Assembly: GCA_027068085.1 (NCBI GenBank)
Contig: JAMOUQ010000058.1
Coordinates: 1 to 55,248 of the forward strand
From: Desulfobacteraceae bacterium
GTDB lineage: Bacteria > Desulfobacterota > Desulfobacteria > Desulfobacterales > Desulfosarcinaceae
Direction of reading: 5' to 3'
DNA: 55,248 nucleotides
Shown here: in pieces, positions 1 through 8,396 of the stretch
How positions within the stretch are numbered: the stretch's first letter is position 1
How the letters are laid out: every line of letters starts with the position of its first letter
Program-made: the position numbers and the translations under genes
Notes under the pieces: model-generated
What the model was told of the DNA's origin: nothing
Database searches by the model: none
The model's input: only the letters and a program-made list of their open reading frames with translations

Positions 1-616
1 GCCCCTTGCTGACGGCCTGAATGAACTGCCGGTGAATCTGATCGATTATTTCCTGCAAAAGGGCCTTTTCCTCATCGGTCATGGCACGGGTGGGAGACCC
101 AATGTCTTTGTACGGACCGCTTTTGATGACAACCGGGGTCAGGCCTATCTTATCCATAAGTTGCCGGAAATTTGTAAACCCCATTATCACGCCGATACTT
201 CCGGTGATTGTTCCCGGATTGGCAACGATCCTGTCGGCTGCGGCGGCAATGTAATATCCACCTGATGCAGCCACAGATCCCATGGACGCAACCACTTTTT
301 TGACCTTCTTGGTTTTCATCACTTCGCGATAGATTTCCTGGGAAGGCCCTACCGCTCCGCCAGGAGAATTCACCCGCACCACGATGGATTTTACGGCCTC
401 GGATTCCCGCAGCACCTTCAGCTGCCTGATAGCCTCACGACTGTCTGTTATGGGGCCTTGAATGGTTACCACCCCGACTTTCTCCCCGCTAAAATCAGGT
501 TCATTCTCACTTTTGAGAACGATTCCGGCCACAACGGCAACGGCTGTCACAACCAGGGCCATCATGGCCGAAAACACAAGAATCGAAAACAGGTAGGGAT
601 GCCTCCGGGAAAACAT
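1..616 (-). CDS. sppA: Signal peptide peptidase SppA, C-terminus cut by window edge
   Basis: Membrane-anchored serine protease of the SppA/S49 family, which degrades released signal peptides. About 205 N-terminal residues are visible. A hydrophobic anchor spans residues 8-34. The segment RVNSPGGAVGPSQEI follows at 81-95. The nucleophile is probably Ser118 in SVAASGGYY and the general base Lys170 in GPYKDIGSPTR, giving the Ser-Lys dyad of the family. The start has a good ribosome site (AAGGTGG, 8 nt upstream). It lies downstream of rpsA on the same strand, a common order in this phylum, but a hairpin separates the two. The remainder lies beyond position 1. The family call is firm; the length is unknown. 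Confidence 0.93.
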   Translation of the reverse strand, partial: MFSRRHPYLFSILVFSAMMALVVTAVAVVAGIVLKSENEPDFSGEKVGVVTIQGPITDSREAIRQLKVLRESEAVKSIVVRVNSPGGAVGPSQEIYREVMKTKKVKKVVASMGSVAASGGYYIAAAADRIVANPGTITGSIGVIMGFTNFRQLMDKIGLTPVVIKSGPYKDIGSPTRAMTDEEKALLQEIIDQIHRQFIQAVSKG

Positions 617-718
617 GACAGATACCACCTTCCCTTGAATGATTCAGATTTTATCGAAATCTTACGTCTATGCTTCTAAAGTGCGGAAAGCACGCGGTTT
701 GTGAAAACGCCCATCGAA

Positions 719-754
719 AACGGCCGGCTGGGAAACATACCCAGACCGGCCGTT
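719..754 (-). terminator. Hairpin terminator candidate after rpsA
   Basis: A near-perfect inverted repeat, AACGGCCGGCTGGG against CCCAGACCGGCCGTT with a 7-nt loop and one bulge, begins about 35 nt past the rpsA stop. The bases that follow on the minus strand (TTCGATGGGCG) are not a long T-run, so it may be a weak or Rho-assisted terminator, or a hairpin that limits read-through into sppA. Confidence 0.5.
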
Positions 755-788
755 GGATCTTTTGAACAAAGTTGCGGGTATAAGAACG

Positions 789-2624
789 CTATTCCCCGTT
801 GAGCTTCTCCTGGAGGTTTTCGCGCAGGATTTCGCCGAAAGTGGATGTGGCCGGCCGCATATTGTTCACATATTCACTTAGCAGCTCTTTTTCATCCTCT
901 ATCTCCAGGCGCTTTATGGAAAGCCCGATCCGCCTTTCATCGCCGTTTATGTGCATCACCTTGGCAGTAAGCAGGTCACCGACGTTGAACATGCCGACGG
1001 GAGTCTTGATCTTTTCCTTGCTGATTTCCGATACATGGACAAGCCCTTCGATACCCTCTTCCAACTCGACGAAGATACCGAAATCAGTTACATTGGTGAT
1101 GGTGCCGGTTATTTCCTTTCCAACCTCGTACCTTTCGCTGACGGTCTCCCAGGGATCGGGCTGAAGCTGCTTGATCCCCAGGGAGAAACGCTCGTTCTTC
1201 TTGTCGATCTCCAGGACTATGGCCTGAACCACGTCGCCTTTCTTGTAAAGCTCGGAGGGATGCTTGATACGCTTTGTCCAGGAAATATCGGATATATGGA
1301 CCAGACCGTCGATACCTTCATCGATACCTATGAACAGCCCGAAGTCTGTTATATTCTTGATCTTTCCCTCTATTGTGGTGCCAACCGGGTATTTTTCGCT
1401 GATCACGTCCCAGGGGTTGGGCACGGCCTGTTTCATCCCCAGCGAAATACGGCGGTTGTCAGGTTTTATATCCAGGACAACGGCTTCGACTTCCTCGCCC
1501 ACCGAAACCACTTTGGAAGGATGGCGGATCTTGCGCGTCCAGGACATCTCGGAAACATGAATCAGGCCTTCTATGCCCTCTTCGAGCTCCACGAAGGCGC
1601 CGTAATCGGTCAGGCTGACCACTCGTCCCGTGACCTTGGCCCCCACGGGGTACTTTTCCGCCGCCGTCAGCCACGGGTCTTCGGTCAGCTGCTTCATTCC
1701 CAGAGAGACACGCTCCCGCTCCAGATCGAGGTTGAGAATTTTGACCTCTATCTCGTCGCCGATGGAAAAAAGCTCGGAAGGATGTTTGACCCTCCCCCAG
1801 GATATATCGGTGATATGCAACAAGCCGTCCACGCCTCCGAGATCGACGAAGACGCCGTACTCGGTGATGTTCTTGACCACTCCGGGAACGACCTTGCCCT
1901 CGTAAATCGAGGCCAAAGTGGCGGCCCGCTTCGCCTCACGCTCGGCTTCCAGGATAACCCGCCTGGAAAGCACGATATTGGACCGCTTGCGGTTGTACTT
2001 CAAAATTTTGAAATCGAAGGTTTTACCCACAAGGTCGTCCAGGTTGCGGACAGGCCTCAGGTCTGCCTGGGAACCGGGCAAAAAGGCAATCACCCCTATA
2101 TCGACGGAAAATCCGCCCTTGACGCGGTTGACGATGGTTCCCTGAATGGGCTCGTCAGCATCGTAGGCCCGCTTGATCTCCTCCCAGACCTTGATTTTTT
2201 CAGCCTTTTCCTTGGACAGGACGACCATTTCGTTTTCATCGTCCCACCATTCAACCATGACTTCCACCGAGTCGCCCACGGCGGCCTTGACTTCCCCATT
2301 TTCGTCCCTGAACTCGTGGATGGGAATCTGGCCCTCGGATTTGTAGCCGATATCGACCAGGACATTGTCCTTGTCCATGGAGATGATTTTACCGGTGACC
2401 ACCTCTCCTTCGGCAAAGCGCTTGAAGCTTTCCTCGTAGAGGTTCATCAGTTGCTCCATGCTCTCTTCGCCATCTTCCGGTATCGCATCTTCCGGTGTCG
2501 CATCCCCGGCCGCTGTTAGATCATCGGCGCCGGCTGCCTGGCTGGAACTTTCCTGATGGGCTGATTCGCTCGTTTCTTCTTCTTCGGGTTGCTTGTTTGG
2601 TTCGTTGTCTACAATCTGATTCAT
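789..2624 (-). CDS. rpsA: 30S ribosomal protein S1
   Basis: RNA-binding ribosomal protein that helps mRNA bind the 30S subunit. It has 611 residues, somewhat longer than E. coli S1 (557). An acidic, Gln/Glu-rich N-terminal tail of about 55 residues is followed by six S1 (OB-fold) repeats. The first two are divergent, as is usual. Repeats 3-6 carry the typical pattern of YGVFVDLGG or DFGIFVELEEG followed by GL(L/I/V)H(I/V)S-(D/E)-(I/M)S. Start: ATG 2624 with AGGGGGT about 12 nt upstream. cmk lies upstream on the same strand, as in many proteobacteria, but rpsA has its own strong promoter in the 236-nt gap. Confidence 0.98.
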   Translation of the reverse strand: MNQIVDNEPNKQPEEEETSESAHQESSSQAAGADDLTAAGDATPEDAIPEDGEESMEQLMNLYEESFKRFAEGEVVTGKIISMDKDNVLVDIGYKSEGQIPIHEFRDENGEVKAAVGDSVEVMVEWWDDENEMVVLSKEKAEKIKVWEEIKRAYDADEPIQGTIVNRVKGGFSVDIGVIAFLPGSQADLRPVRNLDDLVGKTFDFKILKYNRKRSNIVLSRRVILEAEREAKRAATLASIYEGKVVPGVVKNITEYGVFVDLGGVDGLLHITDISWGRVKHPSELFSIGDEIEVKILNLDLERERVSLGMKQLTEDPWLTAAEKYPVGAKVTGRVVSLTDYGAFVELEEGIEGLIHVSEMSWTRKIRHPSKVVSVGEEVEAVVLDIKPDNRRISLGMKQAVPNPWDVISEKYPVGTTIEGKIKNITDFGLFIGIDEGIDGLVHISDISWTKRIKHPSELYKKGDVVQAIVLEIDKKNERFSLGIKQLQPDPWETVSERYEVGKEITGTITNVTDFGIFVELEEGIEGLVHVSEISKEKIKTPVGMFNVGDLLTAKVMHINGDERRIGLSIKRLEIEDEKELLSEYVNNMRPATSTFGEILRENLQEKLNGE

Positions 2625-2659
2625 GTTTTTGAAAATACCCCCTAAGCCTGATTTGACAC

Positions 2660-2674
2660 CTGCCTCTCTGGCAG
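2660..2674 (-). promoter_or_regulatory. Small hairpin in the rpsA 5' leader
   Basis: On the minus strand CTGCC-AGAGA-GGCAG forms a 5-bp stem just after the inferred transcription start and about 35 nt before the rpsA start codon. S1 autoregulates its own mRNA in enterobacteria, so a leader structure here is plausible, but this hairpin is short and its function is only inferred. Confidence 0.3.
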
Positions 2675-2686
2675 CATAATTGGTGG

Positions 2687-2715
2687 ACTATAGTCAAGGC
2701 CGGCTAAAATTGCAA
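2687..2715 (-). promoter_or_regulatory. Sigma70-type promoter of rpsA
   Basis: Minus strand: -35 box TTGCAA (2710-2715), a 17-nt spacer, and -10 box TATAGT (2687-2692). The implied start near 2680 gives a leader of about 55 nt. An alternative -35, TTGACT, overlaps the -10 region and fits less well. Confidence 0.7.
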
Positions 2716-2724
2716 CTAGAAAAT

Positions 2725-2739
2725 TACGCCTTCGGCGCA
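2725..2739 (-). terminator. Weak terminator candidate after cmk
   Basis: On the minus strand TGCGCC-GAA-GGCGTA forms a 6-bp stem followed by ATTTTCT. It lies between the cmk stop and the rpsA promoter, consistent with partial separation of the two transcripts. The stem is short, so confidence is low. Confidence 0.35.
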
Positions 2740-2860
2740 AATGCGTCTCTCCGGTTGCGCGTCAGTTGCAGATTTATAAGCATCAAACGCTTAAAAACAA
2801 TCCGTCATAAGCATTCCACAATCAGCAAGACAAAATCCAACTTAATTCGCAAAATACAAT

Positions 2861-3550
2861 CTAAAAATTGCGTTCTTTGATAATCCGCAACATCTTATCG
2901 ACAACCTGCCGGATACCAAGGGCCGAGGAATCTATCCTGACAGCGTCAGCTGCCGGACGCAAGGGGGCGAGATTACGGCTGCTGTCGTTGCGGTCGCGTA
3001 CGGCGATCTGCCGTTTGATCTCTTCGAGACTGGCGGACATATCCCCCCGCTGACGAAGCTGTTCATACCTGCGCAAAGCCCTTGTTTCCAAGTCGGCATC
3101 CAGGAAAAACTTCACCTGGGCCTCCGGGAAAACCACCGTTCCCATGTCGCGCCCTTCGGCAACTATACCGCCTCCCCTTGCCAGGTCGCGCTGAACATCC
3201 AGCAGGTACCGCCTTACAACCGGCCGGGCCGAAACAGCCGAGGCCATCATCGACACCTCCGGTGTGCGTATCAGGCCGGTAACGTCCCTTCCGTTGACCT
3301 TCAGCCCGCCGTCAGCGAGAAACTCGAATTCAAGGCCCTGACAAAGGCCGGCAAGCGCCTGATCGTCATCCGGCCCCGTCTTACCCTCCAAGGCCAAAAG
3401 ACCGATTGCCCGATACAGGGCCCCCGTGTCGAGATAACGATAGCCCAGCTGTCTGGCCAACAGCTTGCTGATGGTGGTTTTACCGGCCCCGGCCGGGCCA
3501 TCGATGGTCACGATCAGATCAGGTGGTATCCGTTTGATCGCCTGCGCCAT
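2861..3550 (-). CDS. cmk: Cytidylate kinase
   Basis: Phosphorylates CMP and dCMP with ATP in pyrimidine nucleotide recycling. It has 229 residues, normal for the family. The P-loop is GPAGAGKT at residues 18-25, followed by the CMP-binding segment RYLDTGALYRAIG and later AEGRDMGTVVFPEA and RD-rich lid motifs. ATG 3550 is preferred because it follows the hisC stop by 8 nt. A longer reading frame continues upstream but would overlap the hisC C-terminus. hisC-cmk-rpsA run in the same direction. Confidence 0.95.
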   Translation of the reverse strand: MAQAIKRIPPDLIVTIDGPAGAGKTTISKLLARQLGYRYLDTGALYRAIGLLALEGKTGPDDDQALAGLCQGLEFEFLADGGLKVNGRDVTGLIRTPEVSMMASAVSARPVVRRYLLDVQRDLARGGGIVAEGRDMGTVVFPEAQVKFFLDADLETRALRRYEQLRQRGDMSASLEEIKRQIAVRDRNDSSRNLAPLRPAADAVRIDSSALGIRQVVDKMLRIIKERNF

Positions 3551-3558
3551 GGCCTGCT

Positions 3559-4683
3559 TCACTTTCTTCGGCTTCTTCGGCACGGTTCCGCGAGCCTTTC
3601 CAAAACCTTGTCCAGGGCGGCCAGAAAACGATCGTTTTCCCCGGGAAGCCCGATACTGAGCCGGATGTAATCTTCCAGGGCGTAAGATTTCATCCAACGG
3701 ACGATCACACCTTCGCGCAACAGGGCCTCGAAAACCCGGCCGGCCGGATAGGGCATTTTGATCAGAAAAAAATTCGCCTGGCTGGGATGATACTCGATGC
3801 CTCTTTCATCCAGGGCTGTGTACATTCTTTCCAGTTCCCGGTGGATCAGGGCTCTGGTTTTGGCCACAAACCCGGAATCATCCAGGGCGGCCAGGGCGGC
3901 GGCCTGGGCCAGGCAATTCACATTGAAAGGCATCCGCACGCGGTTCAAGACCTCTGCCAGCTGCTCCGGCATCAGCCCGTATCCCACCCGCAGTCCCGCC
4001 AGTCCGTAAATCTTCGAAAACGTGCGCAGCACGACCACGGGACGCCCCAGCTCCAACAGTTTAAGGCTCCGGACACTTTCAGCGGCCTGCACAAACTCCA
4101 CGTAGGCTTCGTCCAAAACGACGATCACATCCTCCGGCAGATCGTTCAGGAAAGCCTCGACCCGGCCGTGGTCCAGAACCGTGCCGGTGGGATTGTTGGG
4201 GCAGCACAGGAAGACGATGCGCGTCTTTTCGTTTACCGCCCGCGCCATGGCGGCAAGGTCGATGGCCAAATCCTTCAGGGGGACCTTCACCGCCGCGGCC
4301 CCTGCGCTGCGGGCCACTATTGAATACATCAGAAAGGAAGGATGAGGAACGACAACCTGGGAATCATCATCGAGAAACACTCTTGCCAGCATGCCCAGCA
4401 GATCGTCGGAGCCGTTTCCTATCACCACCTGCGAAGGGCGCAGGTCGAACCGGGCCGCCAGGGCTTCGATCAAGTCATGTCCGGCACCATCCGGATAGCG
4501 ATTGAGGCCCTCCAGGCGGCTGCGGGCCGCTTCCAATGCTTTCGGGGAAGTCCCCAGCGGATTCTCATTGGAGGCCAGCTTGACGGCATCGCTCACACCG
4601 TACTGCCTGGCCAACTCCTCGAGCGGCTTTCCGGGCACGTAGGGATCGATGGCTGCAACGTGCGGTGGAATGCTGAGTTTCAT
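3559..4683 (-). CDS. hisC: Histidinol-phosphate aminotransferase
   Basis: PLP enzyme that transaminates imidazole-acetol phosphate to histidinol phosphate. It has 374 residues. Fold-type I aminotransferase landmarks are present: SNENPLG near residue 38, CCPNNPTGT near 160, DEAYVEF near 191, and the PLP lysine Lys224 in FSKIYGLAGLRVGYG. GAGGACAGT lies directly before ATG 4683. No other his gene is nearby; it sits between the oxoacid oxidoreductase genes and cmk. Some members of the family act on other substrates such as aromatic amino acids, so the histidine role rests on family similarity. Confidence 0.93.
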   Translation of the reverse strand: MKLSIPPHVAAIDPYVPGKPLEELARQYGVSDAVKLASNENPLGTSPKALEAARSRLEGLNRYPDGAGHDLIEALAARFDLRPSQVVIGNGSDDLLGMLARVFLDDDSQVVVPHPSFLMYSIVARSAGAAAVKVPLKDLAIDLAAMARAVNEKTRIVFLCCPNNPTGTVLDHGRVEAFLNDLPEDVIVVLDEAYVEFVQAAESVRSLKLLELGRPVVVLRTFSKIYGLAGLRVGYGLMPEQLAEVLNRVRMPFNVNCLAQAAALAALDDSGFVAKTRALIHRELERMYTALDERGIEYHPSQANFFLIKMPYPAGRVFEALLREGVIVRWMKSYALEDYIRLSIGLPGENDRFLAALDKVLERLAEPCRRSRRK

Positions 4684-4711
4684 ACTGTCCTCGAAATCGC
4701 CTCAAAGCGGT

Positions 4712-5245
4712 TTACCCGGCGGCCTTCACACCTTCTTCCACTGCTTTAAGGTTGAGCGGTATCAGCTTGGCTTTCTTTTGGAATTCGTGCTCTACGCATT
4801 TTTTCAAGGTATCGATCGAAACAATTCTGCTGCGTGCCACGAAAGCCGCCAGGGCCACAATGTTGGCCGCCCGCGGGTTGCCGATTTTCTGTGCGATATC
4901 CACTACGGGCACCCTCAGCTCATCGACGTCCTGCCGGCCGCAGTCTATGTCGATCAGGGAACTGTTCACCAGAATGACCCCATTTGGCTTGACGGCCGGG
5001 GCGAATTTTTCCAGCGAAGGCCTGTTCATGGCCACCAGGTGGAGAGGATTCTTGATTATGGGGGATCCGATTGGCCGGTCACTGATAACCACCGTGCAAT
5101 AGGCCGTACCACCGCGCATTTCCGGACCGTATGAAGGAATCCAGGCCACCTCAAAGCCCTCTTCCATTGCGGCATGGGCCAGAATCTTGCCGATCAGCAG
5201 GATACCCTGACCGCCGAAACCGGCAAACATGACTTCACTTTGCAT
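4712..5245 (-). CDS. 2-oxoacid:ferredoxin oxidoreductase, gamma subunit
   Basis: Gamma subunit of a thiamine-diphosphate, ferredoxin-linked 2-oxoacid oxidoreductase. It has 177 residues beginning MQSEVMFAGFGGQGIL. The Gly-rich FGGQGILLIGK and the later SYGPEMRGGTAYC are hallmarks of the POR gamma family. ATG 5245 has an ideal AGGAGG site; an upstream in-frame ATG at 5266 lacks one. It is the last gene of the delta-alpha-beta-gamma set, 60 nt after the beta subunit. This family assembles with the TPP and alpha subunits to make acyl-CoA and reduced ferredoxin, or to run the reverse carboxylation. Confidence 0.92.
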   Translation of the reverse strand: MQSEVMFAGFGGQGILLIGKILAHAAMEEGFEVAWIPSYGPEMRGGTAYCTVVISDRPIGSPIIKNPLHLVAMNRPSLEKFAPAVKPNGVILVNSSLIDIDCGRQDVDELRVPVVDIAQKIGNPRAANIVALAAFVARSRIVSIDTLKKCVEHEFQKKAKLIPLNLKAVEEGVKAAG

Positions 5246-5305
5246 GACGCCTCCTGAAATTGACATGCCGGCCGGAGAAACTTCCGGCCGGTAATTTGCA
5301 GTCGT

Positions 5306-6049
5306 CTAGTTGTTTTCAGGTGTCTTGAAATCACCCAGGGGATAATAGGGCAACATAGTATCTTCGGCCCATTTTACAGCTTCGACCGGTGTCAGGCCCC
5401 AGTTGGTGGGGCAGGTGCTGACCACCTCGACCAGGGAAAAACACTTGTCTTCCAGCTGATAAGTAAAGGCCTTCTTGATGGCCTGTTTGGCTTTCTTGAT
5501 GTACTTGGGCTTGATTACCGTCTGGCGACTGATGTATCCCGGTGTGGCCAGGGAAGCCAGCAACTCGGCAATCCTGATGGGCATTCCGCTTTCTTCCGTG
5601 TTCCGCCCGAAGGGAGAAGTGGTCGTCCGCTGGCCGGGCATGGTCGTGGGGGCCATCTGGCCTCCGGTCATGCCGTAAATGGCGTTGTTCACGAAAATGG
5701 TGGTAAATTTCTCACCCCTGTTGGCGGCATGCACGATCTCCCCCATGCCGATACTGGCCAGGTCTCCGTCCCCCTGGTAGGTGAACACGATCAGGTCGGG
5801 CCGGACCCTCTTGATACCGGTGGCCATGGCCGGCGCCCGGCCGTGGGCCGCCTCCTGGAAATCGAAGGTGAAATAATTGTACGCCAGAACCGCGCATCCC
5901 ACCGGAGCAATGCCCACCGTGCGGCCGCGAATGCCAAGTTCGTCTATTACCTCGGCCACCAGCCGGTGAATCACCCCGTGGGTACAACCAGGGCAATAAT
6001 GGGTGGGCTGGTCCGCCAGCGCCTCTGGTCTGCTGAATAATTTTGCCAT
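5306..6049 (-). CDS. 2-oxoacid:ferredoxin oxidoreductase, beta (TPP) subunit
   Basis: Thiamine-diphosphate subunit of the oxidoreductase, 247 residues. YCPGCTHG near residue 18 and the TPP/Mg motif GDGD at 93-96, closed by NN at 121-122, are clear. [10 protein letters not shown] follows, as in the KorB/VorA families. Its ribosome site AAGGAGCGCAAGGC is strong. The substrate (branched-chain oxoacid, 2-oxoglutarate or other) cannot be fixed from this subunit; the alpha subunit favours the Vor type. Confidence 0.93.
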   Translation of the reverse strand: MAKLFSRPEALADQPTHYCPGCTHGVIHRLVAEVIDELGIRGRTVGIAPVGCAVLAYNYFTFDFQEAAHGRAPAMATGIKRVRPDLIVFTYQGDGDLASIGMGEIVHAANRGEKFTTIFVNNAIYGMTGGQMAPTTMPGQRTTTSPFGRNTEESGMPIRIAELLASLATPGYISRQTVIKPKYIKKAKQAIKKAFTYQLEDKCFSLVEVVSTCPTNWGLTPVEAVKWAEDTMLPYYPLGDFKTPENN

Positions 6050-6080
6050 GCCTTGCGCTCCTTGGATTGTGTTTGGACAG

Positions 6081-7148
6081 TTACATCAGCTGTTTGACGG
6101 CCTCGATCACTTCTTCCGGCGTGGGCACTTCCCCACCGCATTTGCCGTACCAGTGCACCGGGCATGATCCCCGGACGCTGCGTTCGATGTCATCGACCAT
6201 CTGCCCCATGCTCATCTCAACGCTCAAAACGGCTTCACACCCCTTTTTGGCCGCAGCCTTGTTGACGGCTTCCTCGGGGAAGGGGAAAACGGTCAGGGGC
6301 CGTACGAGCCCCACGGCAAATCCCTGTTCGCCCAGCATATCGATGGCCGTCTTGCAGACCCGGCTCATGGTTCCGTAACTGACGATCAGGACCTTGTAAT
6401 CGGAGTCTGTGTTGTACTGTTCAAAACGCACCTCTTCCTTCTTCATCTGCTCGTACTTGCGTTTCAAGGCAAGATTGTTTTCGTTGAGTTGAACCGGATC
6501 GAGAAAAAGGGACCGCACCAGGTTGCGCTTGTCGCTCTTGCGCGTATCCATACCGGTCGTGGCCCAGTCGTCCTTGTCGGAAGGCTCTGTCTTCAGATGA
6601 TCCGGAAACTCAACCGGCTCCATCATCTGACCGATGAGGCCGTCTCCCAGGACCATGACCGGATTGCGGTACTTCTCGGCCAGGGGAAAGGCCTGCATGA
6701 CCATCTCCACGGCCTCCTGGACACTGGCCGGCGCAAGGACCAGAAGGTGCCCGTCACCATGGCCGATACCCCTGGTGGCCTGGTTGTAATCGGCCTGGGA
6801 AGGCAGGATACCCCCCAGTCCCGGCCCGCCCCGCATGATATTGACAAACACGGCAGGACACTGGGCGCCGATTATGTAACTTACCCCTTCACTCATCAGG
6901 CTTATGCCGGGGCTTGAAGAAGTGGTGAAAACCCTGGCGCCGGCGGCGGCGGCGCCGAAAATCATGTACGACACGGCCACTTCACTTTCACCCTGAAGAA
7001 AAACACCTCCCACTTCCGGCATCCTTCGTGACAGGTACTCGGCCACTTCGGACTGAGGGGTGATGGGATAGGCGAAATAATTGAGACAGCCGGCGCGGAT
7101 GGCCGCCTCGGCAATGGCTTCGTTGCCCTTCATCAACACTTTACCCAT
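6081..7148 (-). CDS. vorB: 2-oxoacid:ferredoxin oxidoreductase, alpha subunit (VorB type)
   Basis: Alpha subunit, 355 residues, beginning [20 protein letters not shown] then [13 protein letters not shown]. It continues with [39 protein letters not shown] and the MRGGPGLGG segment. This N-terminus closely resembles proteins annotated as 3-methyl-2-oxobutanoate dehydrogenase subunit VorB. It lacks a fused gamma domain, which is encoded separately at 4712-5245. GGAGG precedes ATG 7148. The role is inferred as oxidative decarboxylation of branched-chain 2-oxoacids to acyl-CoA with ferredoxin reduction, or reductive carboxylation in an autotroph. A KorA role for 2-oxoglutarate is the main alternative. 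Confidence 0.88.
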   Translation of the reverse strand: MGKVLMKGNEAIAEAAIRAGCLNYFAYPITPQSEVAEYLSRRMPEVGGVFLQGESEVAVSYMIFGAAAAGARVFTTSSSPGISLMSEGVSYIIGAQCPAVFVNIMRGGPGLGGILPSQADYNQATRGIGHGDGHLLVLAPASVQEAVEMVMQAFPLAEKYRNPVMVLGDGLIGQMMEPVEFPDHLKTEPSDKDDWATTGMDTRKSDKRNLVRSLFLDPVQLNENNLALKRKYEQMKKEEVRFEQYNTDSDYKVLIVSYGTMSRVCKTAIDMLGEQGFAVGLVRPLTVFPFPEEAVNKAAAKKGCEAVLSVEMSMGQMVDDIERSVRGSCPVHWYGKCGGEVPTPEEVIEAVKQLM

Positions 7149-7196
7149 GGGGTTCCTCCATTGTTGCTTTTTGAAAACCGCATGCCAGGGAAAAGT

Positions 7197-7430
7197 CTAT
7201 CCCTGAGCTTCTTCGGCCCGGGCTGTTTCGACGATGGTAATGGCCACATCCGGACACATGGTGCAGCAAATGGCGCACAGCACGCAGTCTTCCGGCCTGG
7301 CCTGGTAAGCCGGGAAATAACCCTTTGAATTCACTTTGCCGGCGATTTCCAGAACATTTTTGGGACATACGGCCACACACAATCCGCATCCCTTGCAACG
7401 GTCGACATCGATGACATGTTTCGCGGTCAT
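7197..7430 (-). CDS. 2-oxoacid oxidoreductase delta subunit, 2[4Fe-4S] ferredoxin
   Basis: A 77-residue ferredoxin with two clusters. The first motif is CKGCGLCVAVCP near residue 11 and the second is CVLCAICCTMCP near residue 50; the second carries one extra Cys. It begins MTAKHVIDVDR after a good AAGGAG site. Its place just before the alpha subunit, and its size, make it the electron-transfer delta subunit of the complex. The reading frame stays open upstream, but that part has no domain and lies beyond the ribosome site. Confidence 0.93.
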   Translation of the reverse strand: MTAKHVIDVDRCKGCGLCVAVCPKNVLEIAGKVNSKGYFPAYQARPEDCVLCAICCTMCPDVAITIVETARAEEAQG

Positions 7431-7528
7431 CCTTATTCTCCTTGCTCTGTCTCCGGTACCGAACCGGACGGCTATGTCCCGGTTCATCCTACCGGTGTCG
7501 GTTATCGGCCAAGCACTGCCGTGTCGTC

Positions 7529-8281
7529 TCAGATCGGGCCGGCTTTTTCCCAGGGCGGCACCAACTGGCGCGTAATCGGCAGCACCGGGCAATTGATGCC
7601 GGTAAGATCCATCCGGCCGGCCAGACCGGAAGGGACTGTGATGAATACGAGCGGCAGCCCGGACGCTTCGGCCACGGCCTCCATGAATCGGTACCCTTCC
7701 AGGATGTGCTCCGGCCCGGTTTCATTTATCAAATTGGGATTTCCAACCAATCCTGTCACCTTGAGCCTCGACGCCCGCTGTATCTTCTCCCGGACGGCAA
7801 GACAGCCCTCCACCGAGTCTGTATGAGGCCGGAAGGGATTGATCACCTGGAGCATCTCAACTGCCTGGCCCTGAAAAGAATCGGCCAGGGATGACAAGAC
7901 AGTGGCGCCCACGTCCTCGCCACCCACATCGAGAATCCTGAGGCCGGACGGCCGGCGGATCATGCCGGCCACCCTCGAATCCAGGATGGGCAGATCGGCC
8001 CGGAGATACTGCTTGGGAGGAAGGACAAGATCCACATCGAAGGCGGCCAGGATCTTGCGGGCCTCGCGCGTCCTGAAATAAGGATTGACAAGGTCCAGAT
8101 CCGCCACAGCCACCTGACTCCCCTTGCGCTTCTGATCTATGGCCAGGTTGATGGCAATCTCGGTTTTCCCGCAACCGTAGTTGCCGCAAATAATTACTAT
8201 GCCCGCAAGCCTGAGGTCCACCCGCCGATCCTTCCTGAAATTCGTTAAACCAGCAAGCTGAACCTGAAACTGTATTGCCAT
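7529..8281 (-). CDS. P-loop ATPase (MinD/ParA/CobQ-like) next to the oxoacid oxidoreductase
   Basis: A 250-residue soluble nucleotide-binding protein. The Walker A region is GNYGCGKTEIAINLA near residue 33, followed by VADLDLVNPYFRTREA, LRADLPILDSRVAG and the Walker B-like LRILDVGGEDVGA. The architecture matches the SIMIBI ATPases related to MinD and cobyrinate synthase, but no cobalamin gene is nearby. It leads the oxidoreductase cluster with a 98-nt gap, suggesting cotranscription and perhaps a maturation or metal-insertion role, which is inference. ATG 8281 follows AAAGG, which overlaps a palindrome. The exact function is unknown. Confidence 0.8.
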   Translation of the reverse strand: MAIQFQVQLAGLTNFRKDRRVDLRLAGIVIICGNYGCGKTEIAINLAIDQKRKGSQVAVADLDLVNPYFRTREARKILAAFDVDLVLPPKQYLRADLPILDSRVAGMIRRPSGLRILDVGGEDVGATVLSSLADSFQGQAVEMLQVINPFRPHTDSVEGCLAVREKIQRASRLKVTGLVGNPNLINETGPEHILEGYRFMEAVAEASGLPLVFITVPSGLAGRMDLTGINCPVLPITRQLVPPWEKAGPI

Positions 8282-8284
8282 CCT

Positions 8285-8297
8285 TTGACAGTGTCAA
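8285..8297. promoter_or_regulatory. Perfect 13-nt palindrome TTGACA-G-TGTCAA
   Basis: It lies 4-16 nt before the ATPase start codon and partly covers its AAAGG ribosome site. It could be an operator for the oxidoreductase cluster or a small mRNA hairpin that masks the ribosome site. It does not match a regulator site I recognise. Confidence 0.35.
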
Positions 8298-8396
8298 GGA
8301 CTTTGAAAATTTGAGGCTTTGGTTTCAAGAGGGTATGTGTTAAGGGTTAGGAGCCGTCAGCTATCCACGGCGGGATGAACAACAAGACTTTTGGAA

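Noticed and set aside
951-2519. 522-residue open frame on the plus strand
   Set aside because: It is antisense to rpsA, whose six S1 repeats are unmistakable. No ribosome site or domain on the plus strand.
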